Below, one piece after another: positions 32,640 to 42,982 of a DNA stretch of 64,000 nt. Origin of the DNA: Rhineura floridana (taxonomy: Eukaryota; Chordata; Lepidosauria; Squamata; Rhineuridae). The notes beneath the pieces were generated by a model. It was not told where the DNA came from. It searched no databases and was given only the letters and a program-made list of their open reading frames with translations. How positions within the stretch are numbered: the first letter of the stretch is position 1; each line of letters starts with the position of its first letter. The DNA lies in NCBI RefSeq assembly GCF_030035675.1, contig NC_084489.1, forward strand, positions 76,722,270-76,786,269, given 5' to 3'. The position numbers were made by a program, and so were the translations under genes.

Positions 32640-33010
32640 ACATCAAACTCGTTAGTAAAAGCTGGTTGGCAAAGGTTCTCGGGTTCCAGAGGCCTGTCTG
32701 AATACAGTTCTGTTAAAAATACTGTTTTTCAAAGAAGTCTGAAACTAAGCAGGGATGATTCCTGCAGGAGTTCTTCTGGCAAAGAGTTCCACAAGGAAAG
32801 GCCTACCACACTAAACACCTGGGAAAGGCCTGCCAAAGTGCCCTGTCAGAAGACCTCAGTGTTTGAGGCAGAGCACAAGGATTCAGGCAGTTGTTAAGGT
32901 ACTTTGGGCCTAGGCTGTTGTTGGCCTTTGTGGATTTACACAATAGCCTTGAACCTGGCCCAGTAGCAAATCAGCAACCAGTGGAGCTCCTACAGCAGTG
33001 GGATAGATAG
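32640..33010 (-). mobile_element. L2-like LINE fragment, RT C-terminus (old)
   Basis: Minus-strand reading gives LHWLLICYWARFKAIV, PRPKVP, a LSLWNSLPEELLQESSLLSF stretch and several stops. These parallel LHWLPICFRARFKVLVL and LWNDLPEEV of the 39 kb L2. It belongs to a distinct, older L2 subfamily. Confidence 0.65.
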
Positions 33011-33056
33011 ATTTGGCTTTAAATGCAAACTAAATCAAATTTCACTACCATCCCTA
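33011..33056 (-). repeat. AT-rich ~440-bp repeat, terminal fragment
   Basis: TTGGCTTTAAATGCAAAC, AAATCAAATTTCAC and ACCATCCCTAG are the complement of the family's first 45 bp. A Sauria SINE inserted exactly at this CATCCCTA terminus. Confidence 0.7.
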
Positions 33057-33061
33057 GTGGA

Positions 33062-33287
33062 ATGGAAATGGAAATGCCTTCAAGTCGATCCCGACTTATG
33101 GTGACCCTATGAATAGGGTTTTCATGGTAAGCGGGATTCAGAGGTGGTTTACCATTGCCTTCCTCTGCGGCTGAGAGGCAGTGACTGGCCCAAAGTCACC
33201 CAGTGAGCTTCATGGCTGTGTGGGGATTCGAACCCTGGTCTCCCAGGTTGTAGTCCAACACCTTAACCACTACACCACACTGGCTCT
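33062..33287 (-). mobile_element. Sauria SINE, full length, with perfect 13-bp target duplication
   Basis: The head lies at the right: complement of AGAGCCAGTGTGGTGTAGTG with an A box, and the B box complement GGATTCGAACC at 33224-33234. The Bov-B tail lies at the left: CTTCAAGTCGATCCCGACTT, GTGACCCTATGAATAGGG. Both flanks read CATCCCTAGTGGA (33049-33061 and 33288-33300). Length is 226 bp. Insertion took place inside the AT-rich repeat end. The A and B boxes look intact, but transcription cannot be judged. Confidence 0.93.
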
Positions 33288-33300
33288 CATCCCTAGTGGA

Positions 33301-34719
33301 GTGGGGAGAAAATAGATTTTTTCTGTTCCTGATCCAGCAGAGAAGCCCCTGTTGTGCCTGTAGATGGATCAGCTCAAGGTCCATCTAGATTCAATCCTTG
33401 GCTTGCTGAGCTCCATTTCTCTCTGCCCTTGAAATGCCCTATTTTGGGGGTGTACGCCAGTGGTATCTTCAGCTCGCTGCTGGTGTAAATGGAAGCAGGA
33501 GCTTCACTGCAGCAGATGTGTGTGACCGTCCCAATAGCACCGAGAACATAAATAATCATGAATGAACAATAAAAGGATGTCTGTGGGTCCCCACAGCAAG
33601 AACAATGTCTTAGAAAACAATGGACTCCTGATGTTGCTTCCACTCACTGTGGGAATGTGTGTCTTCTCCTGCCTTAAGAAGCTATAAACATTTCCTGAAA
33701 AGAGTAAAAATGCCAATATGCATTATTATGAAACATTTTCAGTGCATCCCACCCTTTCATTCCAGTCAGTTTCTTAAAATGATGTGGATGATCTAAACCA
33801 GACTTGGATTTAGGAGACAAATTACTGGGGGGGGGGAGTAATTCCTAAACTTTGTTTGTCATCCTGGATCCTTGAGAACCAGAGTATTTTGCCACTTTGC
33901 TTTCCTTTTGAGACATTAAAGAGTACCTTTGAGTTAAACTTCTAACAGGACAGCGTGAAAAGGAGAAGGTATGGAGGAGAGTTGACCAAAGGGATTGTGC
34001 CTCTCCCAGTTTAGCTTTTAACTCTCTGACAGAACAGAAGGCAAACCATATAAGAAAAGCAAAGGGAGGGCCCCGTACCCAAATGGCCTTTTGCCAGATG
34101 TACAATACATTCTGCACCCCCCCATGTTTGTGTTTGCTTTGGTGTTGCAGGAGGGGAACTAAATTTTCCTTTAGCCTTTGTTTGCTTGTGTGAGGCTTAA
34201 GGCTTATGCAAAAATTGGCACCTAAGTATAAAATAGTTTCATATGTTGGAAGAGCTTGGAGTCTGAAACTGGAATGGAGGGGGCAGCTCTTAGGCTTTAC
34301 TTTAATTGTTGCACTTGTAATCCCTTGATGCCAAATGCTCTCCTTGTTGCAGACATGAGCACGCCAGGCAAAACTCTTTTTAAAAAATAAAGGAGTAAGT
34401 GTAGGACTGAGCTTTTGAATGGCTTCTATAAGATACATTGTGAAATGATGGGAAGAGGCAGCTCTTGGTGAGTGCTGTGAAAAAAGTTGGCATTGTGACA
34501 GTCTTATCCAGCTTTTGCAGTTTCAGACTTTTGTTGTTGTCAGATTATGATCACAATGGAGCAAAGATGACACCATCCATCCATCCACTCACCTACAGTA
34601 CCTGTCTCATGAATTGCATCTATAAAGTTTTCAATATTGGGTGTTTCAACAACAACAACAATAATAAATGTCTTTTGTTTTTGAGATGTTTTAAAGTGCT
34701 TTTAGTATTTTTGTTTGCT
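33301..34719. other. No gene assigned; contains a long unrecognised open frame
   Basis: The sequence is mostly free of repeats. On the minus strand 33845-34438 stays open for 197 codons. Its translation has no domain I recognise, no periodic amphipathic or membrane pattern of note, and no obvious splice sites flank it. I consider it a chance frame. A short (CAA)n(TAA)n run lies at 34649-34668. Confidence 0.35.
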
Positions 34720-34772
34720 GCCCTGGGCTCCTTCTGGGAAGAAGGGCTGGATATAAATTTAATACATAAATA
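34720..34772 (+). mobile_element. LINE 3' tail (CCCTGGGCTCCTTCTGG type)
   Basis: GCTGCCCTGGGCTCCTTCTG, GAAGAAGGGCTGGATATAAA and TTTAATACATAAATAA. It is the same tail as at 58096-58150 and, reversed, at 22822-22945. Confidence 0.55.
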
Positions 34773-34960
34773 AGAGCCAGTGTGGTGTAGTGGTTAAGGT
34801 GTTGGACTACGACCTGGGAGACCAGGGTTCGAATCCCCACATAGCCATGAAGCTCACTGGGTGACCTTGGGCCAGTCACTGCCTCTCAGTCTCATGAAAA
34901 CCTTATTCATAGGGTCACCATAAGTCAGAATCGACTTGAAGGCAATACATTTACATTTAG
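34773..34960 (+). mobile_element. Sauria SINE, full length, plus strand
   Basis: It starts AGAGCCAGTGTGGTGTAGTG. The A box TAGTGGTTAAGG lies at 34788-34799 and the B box GGTTCGAATCC at 34826-34836, a perfect match to the Pol III consensus. AGCTCACTGGGTGACCTTGG and the Bov-B tail (CACCATAAGTCAGAATCGAC, TTGAAGGCAATACATTTAC) follow. The element ends in a (TAG)n(TAA)n microsatellite. It inserted in the A/T tail of the LINE just upstream. Confidence 0.93.
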
Positions 34961-35013
34961 TAGTAGTAGTAATAATAATAATAATAATAATAATAATATA
35001 ATAATAATAAAAA
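34961..35013. repeat. (TAG)n(TAA)n microsatellite at SINE tail
   Basis: TAG units turn into TAA units and then a poly-A run. It likely grew from the SINE's 3' end. Confidence 0.9.
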
Positions 35014-35095
35014 AAAAACATAAGAAGAGCCTCCTGAGTCAGGCCAATGGCCTATCTAGTCCAACACCTTGTTCTCACAGTGGCCTGTGAGAAGT
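35014..35095 (-). mobile_element. CR1 LINE 3' terminal fragment
   Basis: ACATAAGAAGAGCCTCCTG, AGGCCAATGGCCTATCTAG and TTGTTCTCACAGTGGCC. Only the last ~80 bp of a CR1 copy remain, placed next to the SINE microsatellite. Confidence 0.75.
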
Positions 35096-36215
35096 ATTTT
35101 ATACTGTATTGAATTTTATATTTTAAACTAGACTATCCTATACTATACTATAGACTGACCCAGTGCTTTGCAAGATGTTGGCTTGTATGGATCCACACCA
35201 GACATTTCCAAAATATGTACAAACACATTGTTGGAAGTTTGTGTGTGTTATGGGGTTTCCCAAGTTTCTCCTCCTCCTCTTTCAACAAGCATATTTGGGC
35301 TTTTATTGGCATATCCTAGTTCACGCGCTTTACAGAGATTTGCATCCAAATACAGTGTTGGGATAGATACAATTCACAGCCACCTCATAGAGGCACTCTC
35401 CTGAATGTGAATCTATGAATTGTGGTGGCCCAAAGCTTATTTTGGGGTCCACAGTCACAGTTCCCTTTTCTCATGTACGTATTTTACATTTTGTTATTGT
35501 CATGTGGGCATCATGTTGGACAGTGTCATGCACCCAAATGAAGCAGTGCGCCAGATGTAATTACATGACATCTTACTGCGGATACTCTCCTGGCATAGGA
35601 GTATAGGTATATAGTTTGTGCTGACCCAAACCTTATTTTGGTGTTCACATCCCTAATCCGTTATTGTCTTCTAAATATTTTGGCCCTCCTCCTTCTTTTT
35701 CCTTATCCAGAAACCTGTAAGTTCACAAAAATTCTGTGAGCATAAGTCCCATGGTTCATGAGACAGATACTGCAGGGGGGTGTGTGTGACCAGTGGCCAT
35801 TTAAAAAAATGGTTTCTGCATATTTCTGCCAGCCTGCCCATGATGTTATCTGTTCATTTTTCTGTCTTTCCAAAGTATGCCTTCCGTGACATCCAATTGC
35901 CATCAGTAACGACTTTCCTACTGAAGTCTGTTATAGGGACAGGACTAGATTGTTGTCCACCAAGCCCCTCACCAATTTTCAATGGTCCGTGGGAAAAATG
36001 TTTTGGGAACCACTGCTGTAGTGGACAGGATACTGGACATGGACTGAAGAGACCCAGATCCAAAATTCCTGCTCATCTTTACATTATATTAAGGCTGTAA
36101 TTCTATATGGACTTCCTTGGGAGTAAGTCCCTTTGGACTCCACAGGACTTACTTCTGAGCAGATGCATATCGGATTTCACTGCAAGTGGCTTTCGGCAAT
36201 TGCTGTCTATCAGCT
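35096..36215. other. Unassigned; imperfect 34-bp direct repeat and hAT end remnant
   Basis: A segment at about 35417-35450 is repeated at about 35614-35647 with 5 differences over 34 bp (shared words: CCCAAA, CTTATTTTGG). A hAT-type right end TTTTGGGAACCACTG lies at about 36001-36015. At 36086-36170, ACTTCCTTGGGAGTAAGTCC and GGACTTACTTCTGAG resemble the short repeat at 20637. No gene is visible. Confidence 0.35.
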
Positions 36216-36216
36216 A

Positions 36217-36640
36217 GGGATGGAAAAAACCTGTCAATTTCAGTACTCTCACTTTCTTATTTTTCCAATCTGAAATTCGTTTCTCAACATTTCTGCAGAA
36301 ATCTGTGGGGTTTTTTTTAAATCATAAAAATTCTCCTGCATTTTAGTGAAAGTTTCTCCTATTAAACACATTTTATATGCAGTTTTGACTAATGTACACA
36401 TTTTTGCAAACAAATTCTCCACATAGAATGCATTTTTGTATATTATTTTCACTAATATATTCATTTTTATGCACACTTTCCTTGATACATGCATTTTTGT
36501 AAACAGTTTGGGCTGGAGACCTGCACTGCAAAATTTGGATAAGTCAAATTTCGAAGGATGGCTGTGTTTCAGTTCTCATATTGTTTCAGATAGTGCAAGA
36601 TTCAGCTTTAAATGGGAACTGAATTGAATTCCCCCATCCC
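36217..36640 (-). repeat. AT-rich ~440-bp repeat, copy 6 (full length)
   Basis: It runs from TAGGGATGGAAAAAACCTG to CCCCCATCCCTA. These are inverted ends bordered by TA on both sides. Internal blocks include TTCTCCTGCATTTTAGTG, four ATGCATTTTTGTA-type units and AGGATGGCTGTGTTTCAG. Confidence 0.8.
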
Positions 36641-36840
36641 TATTCTCAGCCTAATATACCTCACAGGATTGTTGTGAGGATAAAATGGTATAAGATATGT
36701 GCAGTTTTATTAAAATTTTTGTGTACTAACCTGATGAAGGGTGATTAGGAAATATAAGAAAGAAGGAAAGAAAGAAAGATGTTAATCCGAATACATTGGA
36801 GGAAAGTGGGATATAAACATAATACATAAAGAACCCCCCC
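36641..36840 (+). mobile_element. 3' part of tRNA-type SINE
   Basis: CAGCCTAATATACCTCACAG, GATTGTTGTGAGGATAAAAT and GGAGGAAAGTGGGATATAAA are the 3' half of a squamate SINE whose head is seen at 63452. The AT-rich repeat copy 6 lies where its 5' half would be. A short (AAAG)n lies at 36755-36780. Confidence 0.5.
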
Positions 36841-37695
36841 CCAGCCTCCACATGGGATGGTCCATCCATCAGCACCTCACCCTGCCTGAAAATTAATTAA
36901 TTCACACAATCCAGACTATTCACGTTAGTGTTTAAAGTGACTAAACAACTTAGGCCCCAAATATATGAAAGATGACCTCCTTGCCTCTCAGGTGTTAAGG
37001 TCAGGGCATTCTTTGTGGCTGCCCCTAAGCTGCGGTTTTCCCTCTCCACAAGTGTGCCTCCATTATGGGGTTCCTAGGGCTGTGGACAGCCCTCCTGATC
37101 CACCATGTCCCAAAGATGGTACCCCCACCCTGGATCTGTCCCCAAAGTTATGGGTGGAGCTAAGGGGTCTTTTTGAATTAATAATATGGTTGGGAGGGGG
37201 AAGAAGGTGATGCTATGTCTCCTTCTCTCCCATCCCCCAAGCAGGCGGGTGGAACCAGCACCACGCAAGAACTGCTTTGCACATGGTGTGGGGTGCATTT
37301 GTGGGCAGCACATGGTCCCTGGAATGATGGGAGGGAGATTCCACCTCCCACCCTTGTTCTTGCAGGACCGCTAGTGATCTCAGGCAATCCTGCGAGAGCC
37401 TGAGCATATAACAATCAAAGCTAGGCCTGCGCGACACGGGCCTCACCTGCTGGTTTGAAGGGAGTGGACTGTTGAAGAGTCACATAAGAAGTCGGTATCA
37501 GTTGAGGGCTCTCTGGCAACTCCTCCCTCCAGAGACCGGTGCCTGGTGTTGAATGTTGTCACTCACCCCAATGCCCCACTCCCTGATAGCCCTGGATCAT
37601 TCTGGGCCACCATACCTGACCGGTACCAATCCAAGGCTATCTGAACCCGACTTGGCTGAGGCCCCAAAGCCAGCAAAGAGGCCCAATTCAGCTCA
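36841..37695 (+). mobile_element. Possible old LINE-derived region
   Basis: GTTAAGGTCAGGGCATTCTTTG, GGCTGCCCCTAAGCTGCGG near 36995-37035 reads like the VGRAFFVAAPKLR part of L2-type C-termini. The remainder to 37695 is C-rich and unassigned. Confidence 0.3.
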
Positions 37696-37699
37696 GGAC

Positions 37700-37925
37700 T
37701 TGGCGAATATGGAGCATAGCGCTAGTAGTTTCTGTTGTATGCTGAAGACACATCTCTTTAGCCTGGCCTTTGACACTTGTGATATATATTCTTGGGATCC
37801 ACCTTATTCTCTTGATTGTGATTTGTTTTAAACTGATTTTAATATTGTATTTTAAGCTGCTGTAATGCGCCCTGGGACCTTATGGTGACAGGTAGGTAAG
37901 AAATCAAATAAATAATACTAATAAA
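37700..37925 (+). mobile_element. L2-like LINE 3' end
   Basis: The reading LKTHLFSLAFDTCDIYSW at 37741-37795 is a typical end of an L2-clade ORF. TTTTAAACTGATTTTAATAT, GCGCCCTGGGACCTTATGG and an (AAATAAT)n tail follow. Confidence 0.6.
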
Positions 37926-37929
37926 TAAT

Positions 37930-38800
37930 ACTTTGTGGCCTAAATAGAAATCAAAGATGCCTCAGAGTAGCTGAAGTTACAAGTCACTGGTTTGTTATCC
38001 AGCATCTTTCTGTAACTCCTCGGGGCTTTTCTGCCATTGTCTTAGGCCACGATGGGTCTCTGCTTCAGTGGAGCCAGGATTCCATTTGTGTGGTCAGCAT
38101 TCACTTTGCAAACCTATGCATTTCTTTGCATTACTCCATATGAGCTTTTTTTTAAAGCTCCGATGAAGCTGCACGATATTAATCTAGAGTAAATGATCTA
38201 TTTCAGATTTATGCTGGGGAGTGAATTCACCAGGGTGCAGAGAAGTATCTCATCACAGACCACAATGAATAATGTATTACACTTAGCAGTGTGGCAGGCT
38301 TGAGTTAGCTGAATTCATGTCATTTCATTCGGGCCATAAGGAGCCGTGCTTTCCTTTGCTTGTCATTTGGAGGCCTGTATTCCTTAGAAAGTAGCCGGTA
38401 TACAAGATGAAGCTATTTTTCTTCCTGTCTGCTTTAGAAAGAATACTTTCTCTTTTGACTTAGACACACATTCATTCTCCCTAATGCTTTTTTAAGAAAG
38501 CAGAGCCTTAAAGATCAAAGATATTCAGCCAACACCTGTGCTAACAGTATGTTCAATTGCTATTGAGCATTCTTTGTAAAGCTGTTTTTTAAATGCAGGT
38601 GTTTTCTTAGTCTAATATGTGGAATTTAAATGAATCCATAAAGGATGAGAACGGAGCATCTTCCACATATCTTTCTATTATGCTTACATAAAAGTGGAGC
38701 TTATTTAATCATAAATTCAGTACAAAGGAGTGGAAAAAAATATCAAAGATTTCTCCCTATCGCTCTTTGTTGGTTGATGCTATATTTTGTTCTCAAATAT
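37930..38800. other. Repeat-free block, candidate conserved non-coding element
   Basis: About 870 bp without any repeat I recognise lie between two LINE-rich regions. The composition is balanced. It holds words such as GATATTAATCTAGAG, GAATAATGTATTACAC, CATCTTCCACATATC and TTTAATCATAAATTCAG, which are typical of developmental enhancers. I see no credible exon: the 68-codon frame at 38645 has no domain. Function is inference from texture and needs comparative data. Confidence 0.3.
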
Positions 38801-38806
38801 TTAAAC

Positions 38807-39120
38807 CAGGGATGGCCAGCTGGTGTCCTACTGTTCGGATGCAGCCTGTGAATCTTCCTCTCCCCCTTCTGAACCTAGGTGGTTCTTACCAAATTTTAAT
38901 AAACTGAAAGGTGGCAAAATGTTTGCTACCATTTCACTTCTATAGAAAGTTATAGGGCTGGGGACAGAGAAAGTCTACACAATGAGTGCGGAATCTCAGG
39001 CCTGGGGCAAAATGTTCCAGCCTCTCTATCTGGTCATGGGGATTCTCCCCAGCCACACCCACTTTTCCTAGGCCACACCCCTCACTGACCCTGCTTTGCA
39101 CTTTACTTGAGGTGTTTGCG
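38807..39120. mobile_element. Left part of a hAT-type element, cut by the L2 insertion
   Basis: CAGGGATGGCCAGCTGGTGT at 38807 is a typical hAT terminus. Related GGCCACACCC words follow. The right terminus is not found after the L2 at 42971, where the AT-rich repeat follows at once. Confidence 0.4.
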
Positions 39121-39292
39121 TTTTTTTTTTTTGGTGTGTGTGTGTTTATTTATTTAATTAAGCTTATATACCGCCCGACTAGCAACAGGTCTCTGGGCGG
39201 TGAACATTAAAAATACAATAAAAATAACACAAAACTGTACACAAAACTGTACAGTCTAAAATCAAAATATAATAATTTAGAATTAACAGGAA

Positions 39293-42200
39293 TTAAAATG
39301 CCTCAGAGAAGAGAAAGGTTTTAACCTGGCGCCGAAAAGATGATAGTGTCGGCGCCAGGCGCACCTCCTCGGGGAGATCATTCCATAGTTCGGGGGCCAC
39401 CACTGAGAAGGCCCTAGATCTTGTCACCACTCTCCGGGCTTCCCTATGAGTCGGAACCCGGAGGAGGGCCTTCGTAGTAGACCGTAGTGTACGGGCCGGT
39501 TCATATCGGGAGAGGCGTTCCGACAGATATCGTGGTCCCGTGCCGTATAAGCTTTATAGGTAAGTACCAACACTTTGAATCTGGCCCGGAAGCATATTGG
39601 AAGCCAGTGCAAACAGGCTAGCACAGGTGTTATATGCTCAGACCGCTTAGTTCTTGTTAGCAGTCTGGCCGCCGCATTTTGCACTAGCTGTAGCTTCCGA
39701 ATCGTCTTCAAAGGTAGCCCTACGTAAAGCGCATTGCAGTAGTCCAGACGCGAGGTTACCATAGCATGTACCACTGATGAGAGGTCCTCCTTACTCAGAT
39801 AGGGACGTAGCTGGGTTACCAACCGAAGTTGGTAGAACGCATTCCGGGCCACCGAGGCTACATGAGCCTCAAGTGTGAGGGAAGAGTCTAAGATGACTCC
39901 CAGACTACGCACCTGTTCCTTTAGGGGGAGTGTAACCCCATCTAGGACAGGGTATATATCCACCATCCGATCAGAGAAACCATCCACCAACAGCATCTCA
40001 GTCTTGTCAGGATTGAGTCTCAGTTTGTTAGTTCTCATCCAGTCCATTGTCGCAGCCAGGCAACGGTTCAGCACGTCGACTGCCTCACCTGAAGAAGATG
40101 TAAAGGAGAAGTAGAGCTGCATGTCATCAGCATACTGATGACAACGCACTCCAAAACTCCTGATGACCGCCCCCAGCGGCTTCATATAAATGTTAAAAAG
40201 CATGGGAGACAGAACCGAACCCTGCGGGACCCCACATTGGAGAACCCACGGTGTCGAGCAATGTTCCCCAAGCACTATCTTCTGGAGACGACCCGCTAAG
40301 TAAGAGCGGAACCACTGCCAAGCAGTGCCTCCAACTCCCAATTCCGCAAGCCTCTCCAGAAGGATACCATGGTCGATGGTATCAAAAGCCGCTGAGAGGT
40401 CAAGGAGAATCAACAGAGTTACACTCCCTCTGTCTCTCTCCCGACATAGGTCATCAAACAGGGCGACCAAGGCAGTCTCAGTGCCAAAACCAGGCCTGAA
40501 CCCCGATTGAAATGGATCTAGATAATCGGTTTCATCCAATAGCGCCTGGAGCTGGTCAGCAACCACACGTTCCAGGATCTTGCCCAGGAACAGAACATTG
40601 GCTACTGGTCTGTAGCTGCTGACATCCTCTGGGTCCAAGGAAGGTTTTTTCAGGAGTGGTCTCACTGCTGCCTCTTTCAGACAGCCAGGGACCACTCCCT
40701 CTCGTAAAGAGGCATTAATCACTTCCTTGGCCCAGCCAACTGTTCCTTCCTTGCTAGTTTTAATTAGCCAAGAGGGGCAAGGATCCAGTACCGAAGTGGT
40801 CGCACGAACCTGTCCAAGCACCTTGTCCACGTCCTCGAACTGAACCAACTGAAACTCATCCAACAAAACATGACAAGACTGTGCTCCGGACACCTCAGTA
40901 GGATTAACTGCTATTAAATAGGAGTCTAAGTCCCGGCGAATGCATAAGATCTTATGCTGGAAGTGTTCAGCAAATTTATTACATTGAGCTACCGATGTAT
41001 CTGCCGTATCTTGTAGGCCTGGATGAAGTAGGCCACGAACCACTTTAAAAAGCTCCCATGGGCGTGAGAGAGATGACTGAATAGTGGCGGCGAAATGTTG
41101 TTTTTTTGCCGCCCTCACCGCTCCTACATAGAGCTTAGTAGAAGCACGAACCAGCTCATAATTGCATTCATCGGGAGTTCGTCTCCATCTCCGCTCAAGC
41201 CGCCTCCTGTCTTGTTTCATCGCTCTCAGCTCCGGAGTATACCAAGGAGCTGTATGAGCTCTACATAGGAGAGGGCGCGCAGGAGCGATCGTGTCAACAG
41301 CCCAGGTCATCTCTGTATTCCACAGATCGACCAGGGCTTCGACAGGAGCGCCAGTCTTATCAGCTGGAAAAACCCCCAGAGCCTTTTGAAAACCTTCAGA
41401 ATTCATTAGTCTCCGGGGGCGGACCAATTTAATAGGTCCCCCACCCTTGCAGAGGGAAAAGGCTACTGAAAGTCTAAACTTCAGCAAGCAATGATCTGTC
41501 CATGACAATGGGAGAGATGTAAAACTCCCCACATCCAGATCACTATCCCCATGTCCAGTAGCAAAGACCAGGTCAAGAGTATGCCCCGATGTATGTGTTG
41601 GGCCACTAACATATTGAGACAGCCCCATGGTTGTCATGGCGGCCATGAAGTCCTGAGCTGCCCCAGACAAAGTAGCCTCAGCATGAATGTTGAGATCTCC
41701 CAGTACTAATAGTCTGGGGGATCTCAACAGTATCTCCTAGACCACTTCCGTCAGCTCAGTTAGGGAAGCCATTGGGCAGCAAGGTGGGCGGTACACCAAA
41801 AGGATTCCCAGTCTGTTCCTCTGGCCCAGCACAAGGTGCAAACACTCCAGACCAGTGATTGCATGGACATGGTGCTTGGTGAGTGAGATGGAACTCTTAT
41901 AGACCACAGCAACCCCACCTCCCCGACCCTCAGATCTACCATGATGCTGAACCAGATACCCCGGTGGGCAGAGCTGGGAGAGACTAACTCCTCCCTGTTT
42001 GCCCACCCAGGTCTCGGTTATACATGCCAGATCGGCCACCTCGTCCACAATCAAATCATGGACGAGGGAGGTTTTATTATGTACCGATCTGGCATTAAAA
42101 AGCAGCAACTGGAGATCTGAGAGTTGGCTGATAGGACAACCAACAACCCTGCGGGTATGAGATGGACCAGAACGCGGCACAGCCACTACATGTCTGAGCC

Positions 42201-42321
42201 GCGTTCTCCTTACCTGGCACATCCCTCTCATATCACCATACCTCTCTCTACCCATCACTACAGCAATTGGGGCCCCCTCAGGTCTCCCCTCTTGATGATA
42301 AAATCTCTTCCCGAGGCACAT
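39293..42321 (-). pseudogene. L2 ORF: APE endonuclease plus reverse transcriptase, two lesions
   Basis: The ORF would be about 1010 codons. Residues 1-194 (42321-41740) hold the endonuclease start with LLLFNARSVHNK and CITETWVG. An in-frame TAG at 41737-41739 interrupts it; the same frame resumes at 41727. The second part (767 codons to 39424) has the endonuclease motifs VLGDLNIHAE (residues 8-17), GHTLDLVF and LSWTDH, then reverse transcriptase: RPLLKKPSLDP (356-366), LLDLSAAFDTIDH (motif A, about 441-453), CGVPQGSVLSPMLFN (motif B, about 498-512), HQYADDMQLYF (motif C, catalytic aspartates about 533-534). A 1-bp deletion near 39553 shifts the frame after VLTYKA; the other frame continues with LLRVPTHREARR and LWNDLPEEV to a TAA at 39293. 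Everything else looks intact. Confidence 0.93.
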
Positions 42322-42491
42322 GATAAACTATAAATACAAAAAACTCATATACATAAAAATACACATTCACTCACAACATACACTCATATAACACCCATTC
42401 ATCCACTTCAAACCCACACAGAAGACACAGTCCCGTATTCTGTGCACCCAAATGCCAGCTCTAAGACCGTTCTTCTTCCCACGTATAACGC

Positions 42492-42583
42492 CACCTGGGG
42501 CCTGGTCCTGCAAGATGCTCACGTGCAGAGCAGGAGCCCAAGAAGGAGAGAGCAGAGATGTTGGCCAAGCAGCAGCAGCAGCA

Positions 42584-42621
<38 letters not shown>

Positions 42622-42913
42622 AAAGCAGGCAGATGGCTCTCCCTCCCTGGGTGGTGATGGTCCTCTTCCCTTGCAGGCACTGGATCTCCCAAGCCCCCTC
42701 AGCCAGCCGGCTTATATATCCCCTCCAGAGAAGGGACAGGTGGAACAGTATCAGGCACAGCTGGCTGGGTACCTGGAGCCTGGTCCTGCAAGGTGCCCAA
42801 GTGCAGAGCAGGAGCCCAAGAAGGAGAGAGCAGAGATGTTGGCCAAGCAGCAGCAGCAGCAAAGCAGGCAGATGGCTCTCCCTCCCTGGGCGGTGATGGT
42901 CCTCTTCCCTTGT
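42492..42913 (-). repeat. Duplicated unit in the L2 5' leader, with CCG expansion
   Basis: A unit of about 140-180 bp occurs twice, 278 bp apart: 42492-42674 and 42770-42913. Both copies share GCCTGGTCCTGCAAG, GCAGAGCAGGAGCCCAAGAA and GGCAGATGGCTCTCCCTCCC. The copy nearer the ORF carries (CAG)n followed by (CCG)12 at 42585-42620; the distal copy has only the CAG run. Direct duplication in a leader recalls the monomers of mouse L1 promoters, though only by analogy. Confidence 0.85.
42711..42718 (-). promoter_or_regulatory. TATA-like box in the L2 leader
   Basis: The minus strand reads GGGATATATAAGCCGG, a good TATA box, between the two leader repeats and about 390 bp before the ORF start. LINE promoters are usually TATA-less and internal, so this is notable, but activity is not shown. 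Confidence 0.35.
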
Positions 42914-42982
42914 TGTTGTTGTTTTGCTTCAACCGCCATGATCCTTCACTGGACCTGAAAAACTTTCCAATGAGGTTTGTGT

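Larger units (their letters stand above)
39121..42970 (-). mobile_element. Nearly full-length L2-clade LINE
   Basis: The largest element of the window spans about 3.85 kb. It is read on the minus strand: a 5' leader of about 650 bp (42970-42322), one ORF with endonuclease and reverse transcriptase (42321-39293), and a 3' UTR ending AACCGCCCAGAGACC-like (TTCACCGCCCAGAGACCTG), TATATAAGCTTAATTAAATA and a poly-A run at 39121-39133. Possible imperfect target duplicates are TGAGGTGTTTGCG (39108-39120) and TGAGGTTTGTG (42971-42981). CpG dinucleotides are abundant across the body, which suggests a recent insertion. No separate ORF1 is evident. Confidence 0.92.

Noticed and set aside
33845-34438. 197-codon minus-strand open frame in repeat-poor DNA
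   Set aside because: No recognisable domain, no similarity to LINE proteins, no supporting splice or promoter context. A frame of this length is expected by chance in a 64-kb window.
42452-42958. 168-codon plus-strand frame with poly-Ala and Gln runs
   Set aside because: It is the antisense of the L2 leader. The runs come from the CAG and CCG arrays, and the element is coded on the other strand.
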